Of a DNA stretch of 64,000 bases, positions 1-8,193 are shown one piece after another. The stretch is taken from assembly GCF_050753345.1 (NCBI RefSeq), contig NZ_JBLZFX010000017.1, positions 1 to 64,000 of the forward strand. The letters run 5' to 3'. The position numbers and the translations under genes are program-made. Each line of letters begins with the position of its first letter. Within the stretch, counting starts at the first letter, position 1. The stretch comes from Alkalinema pantanalense. Its GTDB lineage: Bacteria > Cyanobacteriota > Cyanobacteriia > Leptolyngbyales > Leptolyngbyaceae. The notes under the pieces were generated by a model. It had not been told where the DNA came from. It saw only the letters and a list, made by a program, of their open reading frames with translations, and did not search any database.

Positions 1-102
1 TTTGCCAAGAAATAATATCCCCTCTTCATCCCCCCACCCTCCTACCCTTTTACTCTCCTACCCCCTACCCAATTGGGATTTTATTTATACGCTGTTCCCT
101 AA
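1..102. repeat. Interspersed ~100 bp repeat, copy A
   Basis: This stretch matches 45178-45279 almost base for base over about 100 bp, with a few substitutions and short indels in the C-rich middle. Shared landmarks are AAATAATATCCCCTCTTCAT near the left end, CCCAATTGGGATTTTATTTA near the right end, and a final CTGTTCCCTAA. No terminal inverted repeats or reading frame are evident. It is a non-coding dispersed repeat of unknown mobility. It may begin before the window. Confidence 0.75.
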
Positions 103-128
103 GTCTGTTGAAAAATCGAAGTTGCAAA

Positions 129-478
129 TTATCTACGATTGGGAAAAGAAATTTCAAGGACAACGCATCCCACATCGCTTTTAAAAGGGCCATGTAATTC
201 CTGAGGTGGGCGGCTGGCATAGTGACCGCTTTTCAGCCAGAGATCAAATGCTGCATCATAAAGGCGACCACTGACAATGAAGACTTCTTCGGGGTAAGGA
301 TGGGATTTTCCACCAAAGGCGATCGTATCTACACCTGGAGGATTGTGCATCCAACGAGAGAATCGGCGCTGGGTGCTCTGGGCATACAGTCCCACCACTA
401 TCTAGGCACAGACCCAAGCATGGCGCAGATCTGACCAAGGGCATTGACGGATCAACTCCAGCACGACATCATACAAGC
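129..478 (-). pseudogene. Chimeric remnant: transposase fragment joined to cupin C-terminus
   Basis: One minus-strand frame reads through this stretch with a single internal stop at about 402-404. The upstream part contains LYDVVLELIRQCPWSDLRHA and then QRRFSRWMHNP, which resembles the N-terminal region of cyanobacterial IS4-like transposases. It then passes without a break into PYPEEVFIVSGRLYDAAF and a RPPQELHGPF segment, which looks like the end of a DUF4437/cupin-type beta-barrel. Neither part is complete: the transposase lacks its DDE core and the cupin lacks its N-terminal half. I read it as scar tissue from an insertion followed by deletion. Family assignments rest on recognised motifs only. 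Confidence 0.5.
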
Positions 479-565
479 GTGGGGCGTGTTTTATGGCTCT
501 TGTTTGTTTTTTGCTTAACAACACCTACACCCTTTCTTGCTCAATCCCCAAACCTCAATCTGGGT

Positions 566-745
566 ATGTCTTTTAGCTCTCTTTCATTCACTTGTGTCAG
601 TCAATCAGTTCAATGGGTGTCTGGCAAGGTTCGGTTAGTTTTAGAATTTCAGCCGGATGAACCTGAAGAATCTGTAGAGGCAGTTCCCGACTCAGAATCT
701 GGAGCCTCCCCTTTAGACGAAATTCGACAAACGATATCTGACTAA
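566..745 (+). CDS. Possible small acidic protein
   Basis: This is an open frame of 59 codons from an ATG; a GTG at 479 would make it 88 codons. The C-terminal half is acidic, with FQPDEPEESVEAVPDSESG and DEIRQTISD, and looks coding-like. The N-terminal part is Ser/Phe-rich and unconvincing. It ends 8 bp before the HNH gene, so the two could be co-transcribed. No strong ribosome binding site precedes either start. I do not recognise a family; it may be a chance frame next to the degraded region upstream. Confidence 0.3.
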   Translation: MSFSSLSFTCVSQSVQWVSGKVRLVLEFQPDEPEESVEAVPDSESGASPLDEIRQTISD

Positions 746-753
746 TCATCCCC

Positions 754-999
754 ATGCCTGACAAAACAATCCGAATCACGATTCCGAAAGCGGTGCGCCA
801 GTACGTCCTCGATCGCGACAACCACCAATGCAAAAGCTGTGGCAAAACTAGCCCACACACCAAACTCGAAATCGATCACATCATCCCCCTCGCCAACGGT
901 GGCAGCAACGACCTCAGCAACCTCCAAACCCTCTGCCGTACCTGCAACGCCCAAAAACGCGATCGCTTCGACCCCCGCTTCGATCCCCACTTCCACTAG
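754..999 (+). CDS. HNH endonuclease family protein
   Basis: This 81-residue protein carries a compact HNH fold. CKSC (residues about 26-29) and CRTC (about 60-63) form the structural zinc knuckle. The LEIDHIIPLANGGSNDLSNL segment carries the DH pair and the Asn of the beta-beta-alpha-metal nuclease motif. Small stand-alone HNH proteins of this size are common in cyanobacteria and usually have no assigned role; they may be DNA nicking or repair enzymes or relics of mobile elements. It lies next to a decayed transposase, in keeping with an accessory location. The C-terminus is rich in Asp/Pro/Phe/His (RFDPRFDPHFH), apparently from a small in-frame duplication. Confidence 0.85.
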   Translation: MPDKTIRITIPKAVRQYVLDRDNHQCKSCGKTSPHTKLEIDHIIPLANGGSNDLSNLQTLCRTCNAQKRDRFDPRFDPHFH

Positions 1000-1134
1000 C
1001 CTCGATCGCCTAACCGAAAAATATCGTGCGTTTTCAGAATTCGGTGCCATGATGGGGACTCATGGGTGTAGTGAATTTGACACGTGTGGCGCATGGACAG
1101 TTTACGATCGGCATTCCGTGGTAGCTTATGGGCT

Positions 1135-2079
1135 ATGGCAGAAACAGGCAACCGCGATCGCATCAGTCAACAGGTACTTTTGGCGAACCTTTGGTTAGCC
1201 CTCCTGTCATTGGCTGTGAAAATTTGGATTGGTTGGGAAACCCGATCGCTCATGCTGCTGGCCGAATCCCTCCACACCGTCATTGACGCCTTCAGCGCCG
1301 TTCTTAGCCTCATCGCCGTCCTTCTGCCCTACCGCCACAATGGACGCGAAGTCTGGAGCCATGGCCGCCTGGAATCTACCCTCGCCCTATTTCTCGTCTC
1401 CCTCCTCGGGTTTGGTGGTTTGGGCCTCGCCAGTCTTGCCCTTAACCAACTCACCGCCAGCCCCAGCCTCGCCCACCTGCCTCGCCTCACCGTCACCCCC
1501 GCCATGATTCAAGTCCTGGCCTGCGTCTGTGTTGCTCAGGTAGCCCTTGCGATCGTTCAAAACCGCCAAGCCCAACGCTTCAGTAGTCTCGCCCTCGGCA
1601 CCAACGCCCAACACTTCCTCAAAGACGCTTGGTTGCTCGTCGTTCTGCTCGTTGCACTGCTGGGTCTATGGCAGGGCTACAGTTGGCTCGATCCACTGGT
1701 CACGATCGCCATGGTCATCACCGCCGGACTCAGTTGCTGGCGTGTCCTCGACATTCAACTCCCTCTAATGCTGCGGCAAATTGCCATTGCCCCCGAAGCC
1801 ATCAACCAAATCGTGCGACAAGTGCAAGGCGTCACTCAGTGTTATCAAATTCGATCGCGGGGCGTTGTCGGTCGTCAGGTGTGGATTGACCTACGCATTA
1901 TTCTACACCCCGAATTCCACAGTGCCAGCAACTGGGTCAAACAGCAAATCGAAGCCAATCTACGCGATCGCTACGGCCCCGTCCAAGTCGCCGTCGAAAT
2001 TGATCCAATTGATGGCGAACCCCTCTATCCCCAAGACCTGCCCAAACGCAATCCCGATCGGGAACTGGACGGGCGCTAA
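1135..2079 (+). CDS. Cation diffusion facilitator family transporter
   Basis: This inner-membrane divalent-cation/proton antiporter belongs to the CDF (YiiP/CzcD) family. The two family metal-site signatures are visible: HTVID in the second membrane segment (AESLHTVIDAFSAV) and HFLKD in the fifth (NAQHFLKDAWLLVV). An HxxxD in the second segment rather than DxxxD is usual for zinc-type members, so zinc is the likeliest substrate. About five or six hydrophobic segments are followed by a soluble C-terminal domain with alternating strands and the end VQVAVEIDP, matching the ferredoxin-like dimerisation domain. Earlier starts exist at a GTG (1084) and an ATG (1093). I prefer the ATG at 1135, which puts the first membrane segment close to the N-terminus. 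Transcription is toward the opposing ftsI gene. Confidence 0.88.
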   Translation: MAETGNRDRISQQVLLANLWLALLSLAVKIWIGWETRSLMLLAESLHTVIDAFSAVLSLIAVLLPYRHNGREVWSHGRLESTLALFLVSLLGFGGLGLASLALNQLTASPSLAHLPRLTVTPAMIQVLACVCVAQVALAIVQNRQAQRFSSLALGTNAQHFLKDAWLLVVLLVALLGLWQGYSWLDPLVTIAMVITAGLSCWRVLDIQLPLMLRQIAIAPEAINQIVRQVQGVTQCYQIRSRGVVGRQVWIDLRIILHPEFHSASNWVKQQIEANLRDRYGPVQVAVEIDPIDGEPLYPQDLPKRNPDRELDGR

Positions 2080-2185
2080 TCGCTGAAGGATTTTGTTGGC
2101 AGATTGCTGAGGGAAGTACGATAGCGATTGCTCGAACAATCAATGGAACGATTAGCGCGATGATTGGAAAAACTATTGAAAAAAA

Positions 2186-3961
2186 CTATTGGGGATCTGC
2201 TTTGCTAGGGGGAACCTTCTCGACCCCCGCCACCACTTCAATCACCTCTTTAACGATCGGGGCTGCCGTGGTTCCCCCGTAGGCCAGTCCCCCCGGTTCA
2301 TCCAACACCGCCAACACCACATAGCGGGGACGATCTACCGGGAAAATTCCTACAAAGCTGGTAATAAATTTAGACGCAGAATAGCCGCCGCCCTCCGTCG
2401 CCTTTTGCGCCGTTCCCGTTTTCCCCGCAATCCGATAACCCGGAACCTGTGCTGCTTTCCCCGTCCCTTCCGCAACCACCGCCTCCATCATTCGCAAAAT
2501 GGCATTAGTATGGCTGGGGGAAAAGATTTGCTTCGGCATCGATCGCTGGGGTTGCCAGTGGGGCTTGCCTTGGCTGTCATATAATCCACGCACCACATGG
2601 GGGGTCACCATCCGGCCCCCATTCGCCAGCATGGCATGGAGCTTCACCAGTTGCATCGGCGTTAAGGCAAACCCCTGGCCAAAGGATGTCGTTGCCGCTT
2701 CGATCGGGGAAGTCATATAGGTTTTGCGATCTTTTAAGTAGCCCGGAGCTTCAAAGGGCAGATCAATTTCCGAGGTTTGCCCCAAGCCAATGCGCTCCAG
2801 CCAACTGTAGTACACCGACGGCTTCATCGTTTGGGCAATCCGTACCATCCCCACGTTACTGGAATACTTCATCACATCCGTCAGACTGATTGCCCCCCGC
2901 CCCGCATTGTCAGCGTTATTAATCGTCCAGCCTTCAACCGTCACCGCACCCGTATCGTTAAAGTAATCCGTTAGCTTAATCGTCCCCGCTTCCAAGGCGA
3001 TCGCCACATTAATCGGCTTAAACGTAGACCCCGGTTCGTATAAATCCGTCAAGGCCCAGTTTTTAAAGGAAGCCATATCCTTCACATCCCAATAGCGGTT
3101 GGGATCGAAGGTGGGATTCGTGACCATGGCCAACATACTGCCATCCTGGGCATCCATCACCATCACTAGGCCGCGTTTGGCACCAAATTCATTAACCCGA
3201 CGATTCAAAATCCCTTGCACCGCCCGCTGAATCCGGTTATCGATCGTCAGTTGCAACCGTAGGTCATCCTCATGGACAAACCCATTGGGTATGCCTTCAG
3301 GCAACATGGTTCCCATGCCTGTTCGGTTGAGGCGTACTGCCTTTGCTGCCCGATCGAGCAAATGCTGGTAGCTAAATTCCACACCGCCTTGACTTTTCTG
3401 CTGCATGTCCACGTAGCCCAAGATATTGGCCATTACATCCTGTTGGGGATAGAGCCGCTGTTGGGACGGGGTAAAGTCGAGGCCGTCAATGTAGAGTTCT
3501 TTGATGCGGTTGGCGGTGTCTTCTGTCAAACTATCGGCAAGGCGAATTCCACTCTTGGCGGAATCTAGTTTTTTTTGTAATTCCGCTACCGGACGATCGA
3601 GAATCGGTGCTAATTTCGCAGCAACTTCAGCGGTGGAAAGTCCAGCAAAGTAGCGAGGATGGGCGTAGAGCGTAATCGAGGGTTGATCGATCGCGACCAC
3701 ATTGTTGTTGCGATCGACGATCGGACGGCGGGGCGCAAAGGGCTTGAGGTAAGTCGTCTGCTGTTGCTTCGCACGTTCTACTAAGTCGCTGGCCTGAAAC
3801 ACTTGGAGGCGCACTAGGTTGGTACCCAGTAGCCCTACTCCCAGCAGCAAAACCCCCCAAACCAAACGAAGCCGTCCCACAGAAGGCCGTGTTTCCGGTT
3901 TGTTGGGAAACCGGATCGATCGGAATGAACGACGACGACGAGCCTCAGAAGGGTAACGCAC
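2186..3961 (-). CDS. ftsI: Peptidoglycan D,D-transpeptidase FtsI (class B penicillin-binding protein)
   Basis: This septal transpeptidase cross-links peptidoglycan at division. It has a basic cytoplasmic N-terminus, one membrane anchor at about residues 32-52, a pedestal domain at about 75-220, and a penicillin-binding domain with all three active-site motifs. These are STFK (nucleophile Ser312), SSN (367-369) and KTG (514-516). At 591 residues it is of normal length. The start is GTG, with AGGA a few bases upstream. The FtsL-like gene lies just upstream on the same strand, so the pair probably forms a small division unit. The roughly 165 bp between them contains a 15 bp-period imperfect repeat (about 3973-4013). 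Confidence 0.95.
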   Translation of the reverse strand: MRYPSEARRRRSFRSIRFPNKPETRPSVGRLRLVWGVLLLGVGLLGTNLVRLQVFQASDLVERAKQQQTTYLKPFAPRRPIVDRNNNVVAIDQPSITLYAHPRYFAGLSTAEVAAKLAPILDRPVAELQKKLDSAKSGIRLADSLTEDTANRIKELYIDGLDFTPSQQRLYPQQDVMANILGYVDMQQKSQGGVEFSYQHLLDRAAKAVRLNRTGMGTMLPEGIPNGFVHEDDLRLQLTIDNRIQRAVQGILNRRVNEFGAKRGLVMVMDAQDGSMLAMVTNPTFDPNRYWDVKDMASFKNWALTDLYEPGSTFKPINVAIALEAGTIKLTDYFNDTGAVTVEGWTINNADNAGRGAISLTDVMKYSSNVGMVRIAQTMKPSVYYSWLERIGLGQTSEIDLPFEAPGYLKDRKTYMTSPIEAATTSFGQGFALTPMQLVKLHAMLANGGRMVTPHVVRGLYDSQGKPHWQPQRSMPKQIFSPSHTNAILRMMEAVVAEGTGKAAQVPGYRIAGKTGTAQKATEGGGYSASKFITSFVGIFPVDRPRYVVLAVLDEPGGLAYGGTTAAPIVKEVIEVVAGVEKVPPSKADPQ

Positions 3962-3972
3962 CTTAGTATCCT

Positions 3973-4013
3973 GGGGTAATTAGCTGGAGGGGAATTAGCC
4001 GAAGGGAATTAAC
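3973..4013. repeat. Imperfect 15 bp tandem repeat in the ftsL-ftsI spacer
   Basis: Three diverged units follow one another: GGGGTAATTAGCTGGA, then GGGGAATTAGCCGA, then AGGGAATTAACT. The array lies in the presumed leader of ftsI. It is one of many short tandem duplications in this window. Confidence 0.6.
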
Positions 4014-4128
4014 TCTGGAAAAACTAATAACTTACAAATTTAGGGAACAGTGAACCCATAACATCCCTGGATGGGATGGATGGGTCAAGAGGTAGATGAA
4101 GAGGGCTGTGATTTAGCCGCAAATTGTC

Positions 4129-4680
4129 TTAATAGCCAACAGGGGAAATTGGACGGGATTGAGCCTCCTGTTCTGACGACTTTACGTCTTTAGGCGGTCG
4201 GGGAGGAGCGGGTTTGATCAAAATCAAGTGATCTGTACTTCGAGGAACCAAGCCATAGTCAGCGGGTTTGGCATTTTTGGCAATTTCATTCTTCATGAGC
4301 TCACTATTGGCGGTGAGTTGCCGTTCGTTGCGCCGAAATTGCTCTAGGCGTGCAAATTCCTTACCCCACAGTTGTTGGGAGTAAATTGTTAACCCATAGG
4401 TGACGATCGCACTGCCAGCTAGAACTAAAGTCACACCCACGCTCCATTGCTGTACTTGCAAGAGCGATCGCAACCATGATGGCACATGGGCAGGGGGCGG
4501 CAACGGACGAACCGTGGTTCGTGCGCGAAGAGGCGTCACAGTAGAGGTCTGCTTGGGTTCCCCCTGAGCGCGAAGGGGACGGGCGGTTTTCCTGGGATCC
4601 GCCTGTGTCTGGCGCATAGGACGAGAGGACGACCTAGGGAGTCGTTTGCCAGATGGACGAGGACGCATACCTATAGACAT
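4129..4680 (-). CDS. FtsL-like bitopic division protein
   Basis: This 183-residue protein has a long, strongly basic cytoplasmic tail (Arg/Pro/Lys-rich, residues about 1-65). It then has one membrane segment (about 75-100, VGVTLVLAGSAIVTYGLTIY) and a short periplasmic helix with coiled-coil character (KEFARLEQFRRNERQLTANS). It ends in a Pro-rich tail. That topology and its position directly upstream of ftsI fit FtsL, the small bitopic partner of the FtsQLB/FtsWI septal complex. FtsL sequences diverge too much for motif proof, so the name rests on topology and context. The start ATG at 4680 is followed by a second ATG four codons later. Confidence 0.6.
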   Translation of the reverse strand: MSIGMRPRPSGKRLPRSSSRPMRQTQADPRKTARPLRAQGEPKQTSTVTPLRARTTVRPLPPPAHVPSWLRSLLQVQQWSVGVTLVLAGSAIVTYGLTIYSQQLWGKEFARLEQFRRNERQLTANSELMKNEIAKNAKPADYGLVPRSTDHLILIKPAPPRPPKDVKSSEQEAQSRPISPVGY

Positions 4681-4837
4681 AGACCGCGATAGACCTAATT
4701 ACAATGTGAGAATGGGGAGTCTCAATTTGAGAACCACACATTGAAGAATGCCCTATATTTTAAGCACACCTGTCCCGAAAGATCTCCGTTAATTTGTAAA
4801 TTTCCGTAGATTGCTTGAGGCGGCTACCGGAACGGTG

Positions 4838-4888
4838 CAAATTTAGTCACAATTGTGTCAAATTCGGACACAATTGTGACTAAATTTG
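4838..4888. promoter_or_regulatory. Perfect 22 bp inverted repeat upstream of ftsL-like gene
   Basis: The arms 4838-4859 and 4867-4888 are exact reverse complements around a 7-base loop (AAATTCG). Each arm contains the palindrome CACAATTGTG. The element lies 44 bp past the stop of the GAF protein gene and about 160 bp before the FtsL-like start, both on the minus strand. No T-run follows it on either strand, so it is not a standard intrinsic terminator. It could be a protein-binding operator, an RNA-stabilising hairpin at the 3' end of the GAF transcript, or a small mobile palindrome. Confidence 0.6.
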
Positions 4889-4931
4889 GTGAGATCCCCA
4901 AGCATTCTCTCTGTGAAGAGGGTAAGAGGGA

Positions 4932-7724
4932 TTATCGATTGCCCTGGCCCGACGGTAACATCAAGCGACTCATAATTCGCCCGTCTTCCAGCCGACTGAG
5001 GCTAAAATCCCCTTGCATCGCCGTGATGAATTCTCGGCAGACTGCGAGGTGAAGTCCTGGTGGTTGGCTCAGGGTGCTAGGAGCTAAGGGGTCTAATAGA
5101 GAATTGCCTTCTAAATCTTGGAGTAGGCGAGATTCGATCGTGCCATCATCGGTAATGGCCACCTCAATCCAACGGCGATCGAACTGACGACACCAAATAT
5201 CAATCCGGCCTCCTGCCTGCGATCGCAGGCAAGCACTGAGAAGCAGTTCATAGAGCACCATTTCCAGCTTGGCGGCATCGCCGACAACCACGGGATTATC
5301 TTCATGGTGTACCTGCGACCACAACTGGCGTTCTTTGAGAATGGCATCAGCGCGATCCATCGTGCGCCGCACGAGGCCAATCAGCGGCAGGGTTTCTTGA
5401 CGGAACTTCAGTTGCCATTGTTCTTCGGCTAGCGTGGTTGCCAGCGGAGACAGCGTATCTTGCATCTGACGCAGAATTTGCTGTTGGCGGGTGGCCATGA
5501 GCGAATCTGCGCCGGGTTTTGCCAAGTCGAGGAGCTTCTGAACACCAGCGTGGGTAGATCGATAGATTTCTTCTAGGTGACGGTGCTTGTACCAGCCAAT
5601 TTGCTCCAGTTTGAGCCGTTCGCTTTGCAGGGTGCGTTCCAGTTTGAGGTGGCGGCGAGTCCCCGCAAGTTCGCCTGCAAGGAGTTCCAAGGCGCTGAGA
5701 TAGCGATCGTCCCACTGCCGTTGATCACCATCGGCAACAAATAACACGCCTGCGGGTTCATCTTCTGCATTGGTGCGGAGACAAATTGCGAGTAGTTGCC
5801 CCATCCCCTGGGTATTCAACCATTGCCGACTTTCTCCTGGCACTTGGCTGGCTCGCAAGACCATGACACCTGCGTGTTCTAGGGCCATGCGCAGCAGGGG
5901 ATCAGCATGTACAGAGACTTTCAGGTTACTCCCTAGGGCATAACGACGATCGGAGGAATCGGTGGAGACCACTAAGCGCCCAACCCGACGGCCTGGAAAC
6001 CAGGAGACGAGAAAGGCTAAGGGGGCATCCAAGACGCTGGCGATCGATCGCAGCGCCGATTGTTCCAATGCCTCGATGGTCAAACTCTGGCGCATCCCCG
6101 TCATGCTGCGCTGAATACTATTGGATAACTGTTGTTGCTGATCTAGGCGTTTTTGGAGTTGCCATTGGTGCAGAATCAGACCAATTTGCTGGGCCACACC
6201 GCCTACTAAATCCTGTTCTGCCTGGGTCCACGATCGAGGCATTTCATGGCAAATAATGAGCAGGCCACTCTGGGCTTGGCCTGCTGCCGTGGGACTGACC
6301 ACCAACGATCGCACGCCGACTTCCAAGAGTTGGTTGCGCCAAGCTGCAAACCGTAAATCATCTTCGAGATTCTCGATGCCTATAGCCTTTGGGGTGCGCT
6401 CTAATAATTGACGATCGATATCACTCAATGCAGGCAAAAACATCGAGCAAGCACGGCGATTTTTGGGCTGATTTTGATAGCACAACTCAAACCGCTGATG
6501 GGTTTTGTCATAGAGGGCCACGATAAACCGTTCGGCTTTTAGCCGTTTACCCAGCAGGGAGGCCGCCCGAGAAATGGTGGATTTCCAGTCGTGGGCGCTA
6601 TACAGCGATTGGGCGATTTCGGATGTGAGGGTGTGATCTAGTTGGGTTTGCTGAATGACGGTTTCCATTTCTTCCAGTGGTGCAGCCATGGCTAACATTT
6701 GGGCTGCGCCCCGCAGAAATTGTTTTTCTTCCTCTTGCCAAATTCGAGGTTCGTTGCCTTCAACGGCGAGAAATCCTAGCAATTGGCGTTGATAGAGAAT
6801 CGGAGCTGCCAAGAGAGATCGAGCTCGGATCAGTTGCATCAGGCGGGCGGTGGCATCGGCTCGTAGGGAACTGTGGGCTTCTCCGATCGCGACGACTTGA
6901 TCGTTCAATAGAGATTGATAGAAACTGCCGATCTCTTGGGCCGTAATCCCCGGAGCTGGATTATTGATGTCGAGAAAGCCCGTTGTCCTAGCGTGGTTAC
7001 TCAAGCGTCGCCAAAAATAGCGCTGATTGGGTTCAAACCAATAGACGTTGGTGCGGTTGGGCAGGACAAAGCGATGGGTTTCCTCGATAACAGCCTCAAG
7101 GCGTTGGCCCAAATTACTGAGTGATCGCATTTGATGCAAGAGTGCGAGGAGCGATCGATCGGGACGCTTAATCTGTTGACGTTGCCACTCCAGTTCTGCT
7201 CGATGGAGGGTGGTGGCTAATTCACCGACAACCATCATTAAGCAGGTTTTTTCTTCAGTTGTCGGAAAGGTTCCCCAACGCTGGGAGCCCAAGATGACTA
7301 CCCCAAAACAGCGATCGCGATGGCAGATCGGAAAAATCATCGTGCCCTGAATGTTGTGCTTTTGGGCAATCCGTCGCCATTCTCCTGCCCGCATTTCCTG
7401 CTGTAAATCGGCTAGGGCGATGGGGGATTGCTGGAACACTACTTGCTCCAGTAAATCGCCTGCGGTGAGCGTAAACCGTTGCCGAAGAAAATCTGCATTC
7501 TGGTGGACTATGATATGGCCACCTTTACCGACCATGCGATGGTCAGCTCGATCGTATAACCCAATCCAAATAAGGTCGTACTCGGGAGAAAAGGTTGAAC
7601 GCAGATAACTGAGCGTTGTTTCAATCAAAAAGTCACTATCATCAGCCTCTCGCAGGGTTTGCAGGACTTGCCCCAGCGTGACGAGCTGTTGTTCATAGAG
7701 ATTTGGTTCTTTGACAGGACCCAT
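4932..7724 (-). CDS. Multi-GAF sensor protein with degenerate histidine-kinase-like C-terminus
   Basis: This soluble 930-residue sensor has several consecutive GAF-type modules. The clearest are at about residues 25-180 (QGTMIFPICHRDRCFGVVIL), 200-345 (LLAAPILYQRQLLGFLAVEG), 370-520 and 545-690. A helical linker leads to a C-terminal region with faint HATPase features (MVLYELLLSACL, ITDDGT, GLHLAVCREFITAMQGDFSL). I see no His-box with a phospho-acceptor and no clear N-box Asn or G-boxes, so kinase activity is doubtful and it probably acts as a scaffold or pseudo-kinase. No Cys in the usual bilin-attachment context stands out, so the ligand is unknown. A TTG at 7745 could extend it by 7 residues; I chose the ATG at 7724. 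Confidence 0.8.
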   Translation of the reverse strand: MGPVKEPNLYEQQLVTLGQVLQTLREADDSDFLIETTLSYLRSTFSPEYDLIWIGLYDRADHRMVGKGGHIIVHQNADFLRQRFTLTAGDLLEQVVFQQSPIALADLQQEMRAGEWRRIAQKHNIQGTMIFPICHRDRCFGVVILGSQRWGTFPTTEEKTCLMMVVGELATTLHRAELEWQRQQIKRPDRSLLALLHQMRSLSNLGQRLEAVIEETHRFVLPNRTNVYWFEPNQRYFWRRLSNHARTTGFLDINNPAPGITAQEIGSFYQSLLNDQVVAIGEAHSSLRADATARLMQLIRARSLLAAPILYQRQLLGFLAVEGNEPRIWQEEEKQFLRGAAQMLAMAAPLEEMETVIQQTQLDHTLTSEIAQSLYSAHDWKSTISRAASLLGKRLKAERFIVALYDKTHQRFELCYQNQPKNRRACSMFLPALSDIDRQLLERTPKAIGIENLEDDLRFAAWRNQLLEVGVRSLVVSPTAAGQAQSGLLIICHEMPRSWTQAEQDLVGGVAQQIGLILHQWQLQKRLDQQQQLSNSIQRSMTGMRQSLTIEALEQSALRSIASVLDAPLAFLVSWFPGRRVGRLVVSTDSSDRRYALGSNLKVSVHADPLLRMALEHAGVMVLRASQVPGESRQWLNTQGMGQLLAICLRTNAEDEPAGVLFVADGDQRQWDDRYLSALELLAGELAGTRRHLKLERTLQSERLKLEQIGWYKHRHLEEIYRSTHAGVQKLLDLAKPGADSLMATRQQQILRQMQDTLSPLATTLAEEQWQLKFRQETLPLIGLVRRTMDRADAILKERQLWSQVHHEDNPVVVGDAAKLEMVLYELLLSACLRSQAGGRIDIWCRQFDRRWIEVAITDDGTIESRLLQDLEGNSLLDPLAPSTLSQPPGLHLAVCREFITAMQGDFSLSRLEDGRIMSRLMLPSGQGNR

Positions 7725-7828
7725 GGGCAAAGCGTGGTTTGGCAAACTCAGTGAAGGACTCAGACTCTGGACAGATGGTCAACGGGTTGAAGTGACGATG
7801 TTTGGAAGCTACAACTTAACTTTTAAAG

Positions 7829-7880
7829 TTCCCTGAAATCTGGGGGTTTTACCAGATTTCAGGGAAACCAGAATTTTTTA
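7829..7880 (+). terminator. Perfect 15 bp hairpin followed by T-rich tract (attenuator or terminator candidate)
   Basis: TTCCCTGAAATCTGG (7829-7843) and CCAGATTTCAGGGAA (7852-7866) are exact complements around an 8-base loop. On the plus strand an ATTTTTTATTT tract follows about 8 bases later. It sits in the divergent gap between the GAF gene and pyrD, where no gene upstream on the plus strand needs terminating. It may end an unannotated plus-strand RNA or act in a long pyrD leader. The rest of 7725-8193 is AT-rich with a G/C-rich patch at 8108-8135 and no credible ORF. Confidence 0.45.
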
Positions 7881-8193
7881 TTTCTTAAAAAGATTTGTTT
7901 GCCAAACACGCTATCCCCACTCATTCTCCCAGTTATCCACTAATTAAGTCTGTGGAGACTCAGATTGCTGTCTCGTTATAGCAAATTCCCCCTGAGACTC
8001 AAACTAATCCGCCATAATTTTTGATTCTTTTCTATAGAATGCCACTGTTCCGTTAATCTTAATGCCACTCTTTATTGCAAAGGTTGGGAGAGTTTTAAAT
8101 TAGGTGTACGGGGGGGGCCCTCAGCAGGGAGCCTCTCTGTCTACGAGGATTTCAAAGGATCTGCTGTTTTCTTGATAATTTTGGGAACTGACC

